DNA from: Bacteroidales bacterium
Lineage (GTDB): Bacteria > Bacteroidota > Bacteroidia > Bacteroidales > UBA932
DNA: 13,393 nucleotides
Assembly: GCA_017617475.1 (NCBI GenBank)
Contig: JAFZWC010000081.1
Location: 1-13,393, forward strand
Direction: 5' to 3'
The first letter of the stretch is position 1. Every line of letters begins with the position of its first letter. A program made the position numbers and the translations under genes. Below the pieces are notes generated by a model, which saw nothing but the letters and a program-made list of their open reading frames with translations, did not search any database and had not been told where the DNA came from. Below are positions 7,015 through 13,393 of this stretch, in pieces.

Positions 7015-8003
7015 ACCGATACGAGATTACCGTAGACCTGCCCCTGGAAAACGGCGGAGTGCTGAAGGGCGCAAGACTCGTTTACCACGAGAGCGAAGCC
7101 CGCGGCGGCCGCACGGTATGGATTTGCCATGCCCTCACCGCCAACAGCAATCCGGAAGACTGGTGGCCGGAGATGGTGGGGCCGGGCAAGACCATCGACA
7201 CCCTGAAGGACCGGGTGGTGTGCGTGAACATGCTGGGCAGTGCCTACGGTTCCGAAGGCCCCGCCCGCACGAACCCGGAAACGGGACGCCCCTGGATGCT
7301 GGACTTCCCCATGATTACCATCCGGGACAGCGTGAATGCCTTTATTGAGGTACGGAAGCACCTGGGCATAGAGAAGATTGACCTGCTCATCGGCGCATCC
7401 AATGGCGGATTCAACGCCATCGAATGGGCCATCATGGAACCCAAACGCTTCGGCCGCTGCCTGTTCCTGTGCACGGCACCGCGCATTTCGCCATTCCTGG
7501 GCGCTACCGTAGAAGCCCAACGCATGGCCCTGGAGGCCGACCCTACCTTCCGTGAAGCACGGAACCTGAGCGGGGGTTCGGCAGGCCTGAAGTGCGCACG
7601 GGCGCAGGCTCTTATCAGTTACCGCTGTTTCCAGGGCTACCAGCTCACCCAATGCGAGCAGGACCCCGACACCCTCTTTGCCGGACGCGTCGCCTCTTAT
7701 GAGCGCTACCAGGGAGAAAAACTGGTGCGCCGTAACTTTGACGCCTATTCCTATTTTACCCTGTGCAATGCCCTGGACAGCCATAATGCCGGAAGGGGCC
7801 GCGGCGGGGTTCAGGCGGCCTTGAAGACCATCCAGGCACCCTGCACCGTGGTGGCCGTGGACACCGACCTCATCTTCCCGCCCTTTGAAGGCCGGGAATG
7901 GTCGGCCTGGATTCCAGACGCCCGTTTCATTGAAATCAGTTCCCAATTCGGCCACGACGGCTTCCTCCTGGAGATAGCCAAACTGTCGGCCCTAATCATG
8001 TAA
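7011..8003 (+). CDS. metX: Homoserine O-acetyltransferase
   Basis: A 330-aa alpha/beta-hydrolase that transfers acetyl from acetyl-CoA to homoserine, the step before MetY. The N-terminal signature HALTANS (40-46), the WWPEMVGPGKTIDT block and NMLGSAYGSEGP (73-84) are typical. The nucleophile is S130 in a GASNGG elbow (usually GGSMGG in this family), the acid is probably D286 in DTDLIFPP, and the base is H315 in GHDGFLL. RYQGEKLVRRNFDAYSY (232-248) matches the acyl-acceptor region. It is slightly shorter than many MetX proteins. It begins within the metY stop codon (4-bp overlap), implying translational coupling, and ends 5 bp before thrA. The succinyl-transferring variant cannot be wholly excluded by eye, but the adjacent metY favours acetyl. 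Confidence 0.92.
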   Translation: MNRYEITVDLPLENGGVLKGARLVYHESEARGGRTVWICHALTANSNPEDWWPEMVGPGKTIDTLKDRVVCVNMLGSAYGSEGPARTNPETGRPWMLDFPMITIRDSVNAFIEVRKHLGIEKIDLLIGASNGGFNAIEWAIMEPKRFGRCLFLCTAPRISPFLGATVEAQRMALEADPTFREARNLSGGSAGLKCARAQALISYRCFQGYQLTQCEQDPDTLFAGRVASYERYQGEKLVRRNFDAYSYFTLCNALDSHNAGRGRGGVQAALKTIQAPCTVVAVDTDLIFPPFEGREWSAWIPDARFIEISSQFGHDGFLLEIAKLSALIM

Positions 8004-8008
8004 TCCCC

Positions 8009-10363
8009 ATGCAAGTACTTAAATTTGGCGGCAGCTCCGTAGCCAACGCCGGAGCCATGCTCCAAGTCATCCATATTGTCCGGAAGGCGCTGGAAACCGA
8101 CCGCACCATAGTGGTGAGTTCGGCCATAAGCGGCTGCACCGACGAGCTCATTGCCATCGGCCGCCTGGCCGGCATCCGCGACAAGGGTTACGAAACCCGG
8201 CTGCAGGCCCTTCAGGACCGGCATCACCAGATTGTGGAGGAACTGCTCCCCCAGAGTAACCAGGAGAAGACCCTGGAAACCGTGGACAAGCTGTTCACCC
8301 AGTTGGCCAGCATCCTGCGGGGTGTTTACCTCCTGGCCGAGCTCTCCCCCACCAGCCTGGCCGCCGTAGAAAGCTTCGGAGAACTGTTCAGTACCCGTAT
8401 TCTTACCGACAAATGCCAGTCGCTGGGCATCCCCTGTCAATGGCTGGATGCCCGCGAACTGGTGGTGCTTCGCGGAGGCGTCGTGGACACTTCCGTCACC
8501 TACAAGCGCATTCAGGAGTGCGTAGGAAAGCACCTTCACACGCAACTTTTCATTGTTCCGGGCTTCATTGCCCGCGACGAGGAAGGCCGTCCCGCCACGC
8601 TGGGCCGCGGAGGCTCCGACTACACCGCCTCTCTCTTTGCCGTAGGGGTCCATGCCCGCCGTGAAGAGATTTGGACCGACGTCCCGGGCATCATGACGGC
8701 CAACCCCAAAGTAGCGCCTTCGGCCCGCACCATCCCCAACATCTCTTACCGCGCCGCGCAGGAGCTGTCGCACTTCGGCGCCAAGGTCATCTACCCGCCC
8801 ACCATCCAGCCGGTGGTGGCCGAAGGCATCCCCATCTATGTCAAGGACACCTTCCACCCCGACGATCCCGGCACGCTGGTGGAGAAGAATCCGCCGCAGG
8901 CCGAAGGAGGCGTCATCGGCCTGGCCCATTCCGAAGGCATTGCCCTCATTTCGCTGGAAGGCAGCGGCATGGTGGGTGTTCCGGGCTTCAGCGCCCGCCT
9001 GTTCGACGCCCTATACCGCAAGGGTATCAACATCATCCTCATCACCCAGGCCTCTTCCGTGCATTCCATGTGCATTGCCATATCGGCAGCCGATGCCGAA
9101 AAGGCCCGCCAGGCGGCCGACAACTGCTTTGCCTACGAGATTTCCCTGGGCAAACTGAATCCGCTGAAGGTGGAAACCGGCTATTCCATCGTATGCGTCA
9201 TTGGGGACGATATCCTGGGACACAGCGGCGCCACGGGCCAGATGCTGGCCGCCCTGGGCCGCCACGGCATTCCGGTGCGCGCTACGGCACAGGGTTCCTC
9301 GGAGCGAAACATTTCCGTCATTGTCCCTTCGGCCCAGGCTGGGGAAGCCATCCGCGCCATCCACCGCGTGTTCTTTGACCGGAGCGCCCGGGAAGTGATT
9401 CCCGTATTCATTGCCGGCTACGGCCGCGTGGGCAAGGAACTGGTAAAAATGCTGCGCGAGCAGGCTCCCGTCATTGAAGCCCGCACCGGCAAGGAACTGC
9501 GCATCTGCGGCCTGGCTAACAGCAAAAAGTATTTCATTGATACAGAAGGAATTGACTCGCCGGAAAGCCTGCAAAACCGGGGCAGCGCCGGGTCGTTCAT
9601 AGACGCCCTTTGCGGCCTATCCCTGGAGCATCCCATCTTTGTGGACTGCACCGCCAGCGAGGAAACGGGCCTCCGCTATCCGGACCTCTTCCACAGCGGA
9701 TACCGGGTGGTAGCCTGCAACAAGATTCCCTTCTCCGGTACCTGCGCCCAGTACGCCACTTTAAAGAAGGAGGCCCAGGTGGCCGGCGTTTCCCTCCGGT
9801 ACGAGACCACCGTAGGCGCCGCCCTGCCCATCCTGGCCACGCTGGAGCGCGTCGTATGCAGCGGAGACAAACTGGTGAGCGTCCAGGCTGTCCTTTCCGG
9901 CACGCTGAACTATCTGCTGGACAACTACACCGGTTCCGACTGGGATGCCCTGGTGGAAGACGCCCGGGAAAAAGGATACACCGAACCTGACCCGTCCGTG
10001 GACCTGAGCGGCCGCGACGTGCTGCGCAAGACCCTCATCCTCTCCCGCGTGGCGGGCATTCCGCTGGAAGAATCCCAGGTTTCCCTGGAACCCATCCCGG
10101 CCGATATTGCCCGACGCTACGCCGCGGCGGCGGCCAAGGGCCGCAAGCTCCGCTATGTGGCATCTGTGAATGTAGAGGGGAAGGCCGTCGTCGGCCTGCA
10201 GGAAGTGGGGCCCGACAGTCCGTTGTTCGACCTGAGCGGCACCAACAATGCCATTCTCATCACCACCGCCGACTACCCCTCCCCCATGGTCATCCAGGGC
10301 GCCGGCGCCGGCACCCGCCAGACGGCCGGAGGCCTGTTGAACGACATTCTGTTAAGCATTTAA
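8009..10363 (+). CDS. thrA: Bifunctional aspartate kinase / homoserine dehydrogenase
   Basis: A 784-aa fusion catalysing the first and third steps from aspartate to homoserine. The kinase domain (about 1-290) starts with KFGGSSVA (5-12) and contains GRGGSDYTA (199-207) and the WTDVPGIMTANP block. Two ACT regulatory domains follow (about 310-460; the first has SLEGSGMVG, the second has the QGSSERNISVIV segment at 428-439). The dehydrogenase begins with the NAD(P) motif GYGRVG (470-475), includes NKIPFSG (571-577), EPDPSVDLSGRDVLRK (659-674) and the C-terminal GAGAGTRQTAGG (764-775). It is a little shorter than E. coli ThrA (820). It is the last gene of the metY-metX-thrA unit and ends in a strong terminator. 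Feedback inhibition through the ACT domains is expected from the family; the effector (threonine or methionine) is not readable here. Confidence 0.95.
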   Translation: MQVLKFGGSSVANAGAMLQVIHIVRKALETDRTIVVSSAISGCTDELIAIGRLAGIRDKGYETRLQALQDRHHQIVEELLPQSNQEKTLETVDKLFTQLASILRGVYLLAELSPTSLAAVESFGELFSTRILTDKCQSLGIPCQWLDARELVVLRGGVVDTSVTYKRIQECVGKHLHTQLFIVPGFIARDEEGRPATLGRGGSDYTASLFAVGVHARREEIWTDVPGIMTANPKVAPSARTIPNISYRAAQELSHFGAKVIYPPTIQPVVAEGIPIYVKDTFHPDDPGTLVEKNPPQAEGGVIGLAHSEGIALISLEGSGMVGVPGFSARLFDALYRKGINIILITQASSVHSMCIAISAADAEKARQAADNCFAYEISLGKLNPLKVETGYSIVCVIGDDILGHSGATGQMLAALGRHGIPVRATAQGSSERNISVIVPSAQAGEAIRAIHRVFFDRSAREVIPVFIAGYGRVGKELVKMLREQAPVIEARTGKELRICGLANSKKYFIDTEGIDSPESLQNRGSAGSFIDALCGLSLEHPIFVDCTASEETGLRYPDLFHSGYRVVACNKIPFSGTCAQYATLKKEAQVAGVSLRYETTVGAALPILATLERVVCSGDKLVSVQAVLSGTLNYLLDNYTGSDWDALVEDAREKGYTEPDPSVDLSGRDVLRKTLILSRVAGIPLEESQVSLEPIPADIARRYAAAAAKGRKLRYVASVNVEGKAVVGLQEVGPDSPLFDLSGTNNAILITTADYPSPMVIQGAGAGTRQTAGGLLNDILLSI

Positions 10364-10390
10364 AAAGGAGGCCGTCCGGCCTCCTTTTTT
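10362..10390. terminator. Bidirectional rho-independent terminator
   Basis: AAAAAGGAGGCC (10362-10373) and GGCCTCCTTTTT (10378-10389) form a 12-bp stem with a GTCC loop, with a T-run on the rightward strand and the complementary A-run giving a T-run on the leftward strand. The A/T flanks overlap the thrA stop codon (10361-10363) and the stop codon of the convergent phosphorylase gene (10391-10389), so one structure serves both genes. Confidence 0.9.
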
Positions 10391-11273
10391 ATAACGTTGA
10401 CATTCTTTCCAGCGCCAGCTCCACGAGCTGCCAGATGGCTGGTTTGTAGTCCGGGTTGGAGCTTTGCAGGTAGCGGTTGGCAATGGCGCAGCACACGGTG
10501 CAGGCGTTGTGGCCCAGATGCGCGGCGAAACCGGCCAGCGGGGCGCTTTCCATCTCGAAGTTGGTGATTCGGTAGTCTTCTCCGGCTTCCTTGAAGCGGA
10601 AACTCTCGATGTTCTCCAGCATATCGGGCATAGCCAGCGGCATACGCACCACACGGCCCTGAGGGCCATAGAAACCGGGGGCCGAAATGGTGACGCCCTT
10701 CACGGTAACATCCTTCATCAGGTTGATGATTTTTGGGGACGCCTTTACAAAGTAAGGCGAAGGAAGGGAGGGTGCCCAGTTCATGTGCTTCTTGAAGGCT
10801 TCTTCCACGGCGGGGAGGGTAACCTTTTCGCGGTCTGCGTACCAGTTCATGACGCCGTCGAAGCCCACGCTCATGTGGGAGAGCACATAGCTGCCCAGCG
10901 GAATATCGGCATGCAAGGCACCCGAAGTGCCAATGCGCAGGATGTTGAGGGCCCTGTGCTCGGGCTTTACTTCCCGGGTCTTGTAGTCCACGTTGGCCAG
11001 GGAGTCCAGCTCCGTCATGACGATATCGATATTGTCCGGGCCGATGCCGTGGGAAAGCACCGTCATCCGCTTGCCGTTGTATCGGCCGGTTATGGAAACA
11101 AACTCACGCGAGGCGTTCCGGCACTCGATGTCCGTGAGGAATTCGGCAATCATATCCACGCGACCGGGATCTCCTACCAGGATGACATTGTCGGCCAGCT
11201 GCTCGGGCTTCATATGGATGTGGAACGCGGAACCGTCTCCGTTGATGATGAGTTCAGATTCAGGGATTCTCAT
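10389..11273 (-). CDS. udp: Uridine phosphorylase-like nucleoside phosphorylase
   Basis: A 294-aa NP-I family enzyme predicted to cleave uridine (or a related nucleoside) with phosphate to uracil and ribose-1-phosphate in pyrimidine salvage. VGDPGR (33-38) and RIGTSGAL (113-120) contribute to phosphate binding. FYGPQGR (201-207) carries a Q-x-R pair (Q205, R207) matching the uracil-recognising glutamine and arginine of E. coli Udp. NFEMESA (238-244) holds the ribose-binding E-M-E motif. It is longer than E. coli Udp (253), as is common for Bacteroidetes members. The frame is open up to an ATG at 11297, but that codon lies inside the predicted -7 element, so I chose the ATG at 11273 (MRIPESEL); the ATG at 11279 would add two residues. 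The precise nucleoside preference is inferred. Confidence 0.85.
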   Translation of the reverse strand: MRIPESELIINGDGSAFHIHMKPEQLADNVILVGDPGRVDMIAEFLTDIECRNASREFVSITGRYNGKRMTVLSHGIGPDNIDIVMTELDSLANVDYKTREVKPEHRALNILRIGTSGALHADIPLGSYVLSHMSVGFDGVMNWYADREKVTLPAVEEAFKKHMNWAPSLPSPYFVKASPKIINLMKDVTVKGVTISAPGFYGPQGRVVRMPLAMPDMLENIESFRFKEAGEDYRITNFEMESAPLAGFAAHLGHNACTVCCAIANRYLQSSNPDYKPAIWQLVELALERMSTL

Positions 11274-11294
11274 AAGCATTGTGGTTGTAACAAA

Positions 11295-11328
11295 CAAATA
11301 TAAGAATTATTTGCTAAATTTGTACAAA
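11295..11328 (-). promoter_or_regulatory. Promoter of the uridine phosphorylase gene
   Basis: On the minus strand TATATTTG (11302-11295) is a -7 element and TTTG (11328-11325) a possible -33 with a 22-bp spacer, slightly long. Initiation near 11288 would leave about a 10-15 nt leader, which decides against the upstream ATG at 11297. Confidence 0.6.
11315..11322 (+). promoter_or_regulatory. -7 element of the S46 peptidase gene
   Basis: TAAATTTG matches TAnnTTTG and lies 18 bp before the ATG at 11341, giving a very short leader. It sits inside the spacer of the divergent promoter, so the two polymerases would compete for the same DNA. A good -33 element is not evident. Confidence 0.5.
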
Positions 11329-11340
11329 GCATATTATCGC

Positions 11341-13305
11341 ATGAAACGATCCATTTTCCTTGCAGCGCTCCTAGCGCTTTGGGTATTGCCCGCCAGGGCC
11401 GATGAAGGCATGTGGCTGCCCGCCCTTATTTCCCAGAGAATTGAAGACATGCAGGCCAAGGGCTTCAAGCTCAGCGCCGAAGACATCTACAGCGTGAACC
11501 AGGCCAGCCTGAAGGACGCCGTAGTGCTGTTCGGCAGCGGCTGCACAGGAGAGCTGGTGAGCGACCAGGGCCTCCTGTTCACCAACCACCACTGCGGCTA
11601 CAGCTTCATTCAGCGCCATTCCTCGGTAGAGCACGATTACCTCAAAGACGGCTTCTGGGCCCTGAGCCGGGCCGATGAGCTCCCCAATCCCGGCCTCACC
11701 GTCCGCTTCCTGGAAAGGATGGAAGACGTGACGGCCCTGGTGCTCAAAGGCTACAAGCCCAGGATGACCGAAGAGCAGCGCCAGGCACTGGTCAAAAAGA
11801 ATGCCCAGAAGTTGCAGGAAAAGGCCGTCAAGGAAGGCAATGGCCTCAAGGCCAGCGTAGAAGCCCTGTACTACGGCAACCAGTACTTCCTCTTCGTGTT
11901 CCGTGAATACCGCGACGTCCGTCTGGTGGGTGCTCCGCCGTCCTCCATCGGCAAGTTCGGCGGTGAAACGGATAACTGGATGTGGCCCCGCCATACGGGC
12001 GACTTCTCCATCTTCCGCGTATATGCCGGGCAGGACAACATGCCGGCCGATTATTCCGAGGCCAATGTGCCGTATCGGCCCAAGCGGTCCCTCACCATTT
12101 CCCGCGCAGGTGTGAAGGAAGGCGATTTCACCTTTGTGTACGGCTGCCCCGGCAGCACGCAGGAGTACGTGCACTCCGAGGCCGTGAAGTATATCCAGGA
12201 CATCTCCGACCCCGAGAAGATTGCACTTCGCACCACCCGCCTGAACATCATGAAAAAGTATATGGACCAGAGCCAGGCCGTGCGCATCCAGTATTCTTCC
12301 AAGTACGCGTCCGTGGCCAATGCCTGGAAAAAATGGCAGGGAGAGGAGAAGGGCCTCCGCAAGAACCACGTGGTTCCGGTGAAGCAGGCCTATGAAAAGC
12401 GTTTCGAGGAATGGGCCAAGGGAACCCGTTACGAGGGCCTCACCCAGCAGCTGTATAACCTTTATACGGCCCGCAACCCCATCTACCGCGCCTACGAGTA
12501 TTACCGCGAAACGGTTCTGGCCATTGAGAAACTCCAGATGGCTCGCAATCCCCGCTTCAACAAGAAAGACTACTACCAGCCCATTGACGAAGAAACCTTC
12601 GTGGCCATGATGACGGCCTTCGACCAGGCCCTGGACGACGAGTACAAACCTCAGTTCTTCCTGGAGAGGCGTTCCCAGTACAGCTCCATGGAAGCCTGGA
12701 AAGACGCCGTCTTCGCCTTTGAAGACGAAGCCAAGGCCCTGTCCGAGGCCCTTAACGATTACTTCTCCACCGTCATAGCCCCTCCGGTGGCCGAGTTCAG
12801 CCAGAGCATCAACCTGGTGTACCGCGACTACATGCAGGGCCAGATGGAATTTGAGAACGAGAAGGTCTTCTATCCCGACGCCAACCTTACGCTCCGCGTG
12901 GCCTATGGCCATGTAGAAGGCTACCGGCCCCTGGATGCCATTTACTACGACCCCGTGTCCACCCTGCGCGGCATCATTGAGAAGGACAATCCGGACATCT
13001 TTGACTACAACATTCCTCAGGTGTTAAGGGATATCTATGCCCGCGGCGGCTTCGAGAGCCAGCCCGTCTGCTTCCTGGCCACCAACCACACCACCGGCGG
13101 CAACTCCGGCAGCCCGGTCCTGAATGCCGACGGCAACCTTATCGGCATCAACTTCGACCGCGTATGGGAAGGAACCATGAGCGACCTCGTCTTCGACCCC
13201 GAGATCTGCCGCAACATCTCCCTGGACGTCCGTTACCTCCTCTTTGTAATAAAAGAGGTAGGCCATGCGGACTACCTCTTCAATGAAATGAAATTTGCCG
13301 ACTGA
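11341..13305 (+). CDS. Secreted S46-family dipeptidyl peptidase, DPP11 (Asp/Glu-specific) type
   Basis: A 654-aa periplasmic serine exopeptidase that removes dipeptides from peptide N-termini. The signal peptide is MKRSIFLAALLALWVLPARA, with an ARA cleavage site before DEGMW. The chymotrypsin-like triad is visible: H84 in TNHHCGY, D221 in RHTGDF and S589 in TGGNSGSP. The residue 18 positions after the serine is R607 (INFDRVWEGTMSD). In Porphyromonas gingivalis DPP11 the equivalent Arg673 selects acidic P1 residues, while DPP7 has Gly there; this points to Asp/Glu specificity. The protein is about 65 residues shorter than DPP7 and DPP11 (712 and 720), nearly all lost between the Asp and the Ser (368 rather than 428 residues), that is in the helical domain capping the active site. 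I chose the ATG at 11341 because the frame's upstream extension runs through the promoter and into the divergent gene. Confidence 0.93.
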   Translation: MKRSIFLAALLALWVLPARADEGMWLPALISQRIEDMQAKGFKLSAEDIYSVNQASLKDAVVLFGSGCTGELVSDQGLLFTNHHCGYSFIQRHSSVEHDYLKDGFWALSRADELPNPGLTVRFLERMEDVTALVLKGYKPRMTEEQRQALVKKNAQKLQEKAVKEGNGLKASVEALYYGNQYFLFVFREYRDVRLVGAPPSSIGKFGGETDNWMWPRHTGDFSIFRVYAGQDNMPADYSEANVPYRPKRSLTISRAGVKEGDFTFVYGCPGSTQEYVHSEAVKYIQDISDPEKIALRTTRLNIMKKYMDQSQAVRIQYSSKYASVANAWKKWQGEEKGLRKNHVVPVKQAYEKRFEEWAKGTRYEGLTQQLYNLYTARNPIYRAYEYYRETVLAIEKLQMARNPRFNKKDYYQPIDEETFVAMMTAFDQALDDEYKPQFFLERRSQYSSMEAWKDAVFAFEDEAKALSEALNDYFSTVIAPPVAEFSQSINLVYRDYMQGQMEFENEKVFYPDANLTLRVAYGHVEGYRPLDAIYYDPVSTLRGIIEKDNPDIFDYNIPQVLRDIYARGGFESQPVCFLATNHTTGGNSGSPVLNADGNLIGINFDRVWEGTMSDLVFDPEICRNISLDVRYLLFVIKEVGHADYLFNEMKFAD

Positions 13306-13314
13306 CGTCGTAAC

Positions 13315-13383
13315 TGTCATACCGAGCGTAGCGAGTGTATCTCAAATTGAGATCCTCTCCCCCCTACGGGGTTCGGGATGACA
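13315..13383. repeat. 69-bp dispersed palindromic repeat
   Basis: The element has imperfect inverted ends, TGTCATACCGA (13315-13325) against the complement TGTCATCCCGA of 13373-13383 (10 of 11). An internal dyad ATCTCAA-A-TTGAGAT lies at 13339-13353 and a CCCC/GGGG hairpin at 13361-13371. Its left part recurs, inverted, in the metY leader. I see no reading frame or T-run terminator in the 88 bases after the peptidase stop. Such structured intergenic repeats are, from general recollection, frequent in some Bacteroidetes genomes. Confidence 0.6.
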
Positions 13384-13393
13384 AAACGAAAGC

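Noticed and set aside
7811..8929. 372-codon minus-strand frame across metX and thrA
   Set aside because: It spans the junction of two well supported genes on the other strand, so it is a shadow.
10993..11340. Upstream extension of the S46 peptidase frame
   Set aside because: It would run antisense through the phosphorylase gene and the divergent promoters and bury the clear signal peptide that starts at 11341.
11371..12912. 513-codon minus-strand frame opposite the S46 peptidase
   Set aside because: It is antisense to conserved catalytic motifs; composition is low in complexity and no family is recognised.

Overview
The window looks like a chromosomal housekeeping segment from a G+C-rich member of the Bacteroidales. 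Three signs point there. A family S46 dipeptidyl peptidase is present. Most intergenic gaps carry Bacteroidetes-type -7 promoter elements (TAnnTTTG). The gene families also read as Bacteroidota versions (ClpC, a LolA-like carrier, a long-form uridine phosphorylase, the ThrA fusion). No transposase, phage gene, CRISPR array, tRNA or rRNA was seen. The genus cannot be fixed from sequence alone.

Layout, left to right: 5'-truncated view of gyrA (minus strand, runs off the left edge); a 136-bp divergent promoter region with a 35-bp palindrome; a probable 41-aa small protein gene (plus) whose stop codon interlocks tail-to-tail with that of clpC; clpC (minus), an M-domain-less Clp ATPase; a divergent gap with a CAGTTTG palindrome; a secreted LolA-like carrier (plus), whose stop codon abuts that of an Lrp/AsnC-family regulator gene (minus); a 274-bp divergent gap; the metY-metX-thrA operon (plus); a bidirectional terminator; a uridine-phosphorylase-like gene (minus); a short divergent promoter region; a secreted S46 peptidase of the DPP11 (Asp/Glu-specific) type (plus); and an 88-bp tail holding a palindromic dispersed repeat.

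The functional core is 5.5-10.4 kb. ThrA supplies aspartate kinase and homoserine dehydrogenase, MetX acetylates homoserine, and MetY converts O-acetylhomoserine plus sulfide to homocysteine. These three genes overlap or lie 5 bp apart, so they form one transcription unit for the aspartate-to-homocysteine branch. The divergent Lrp-type gene is the natural candidate regulator: the shared gap carries an inverted repeat and a 31-bp-phased direct repeat. The operon's untranslated leader is about 135 nt and highly structured. Its first part is a copy of the same dispersed repeat found at the right end of the window, followed by a nearly uninterrupted 22-bp hairpin with a competing alternative pairing.

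No wholly new multi-gene system is evident. The most interesting items are the structured, repeat-derived metY leader, the 41-aa gene between gyrA and clpC with its own promoter and palindrome, the M-domain-less ClpC, the compact DPP11, and the alanine at the quinolone-determining serine position of GyrA.
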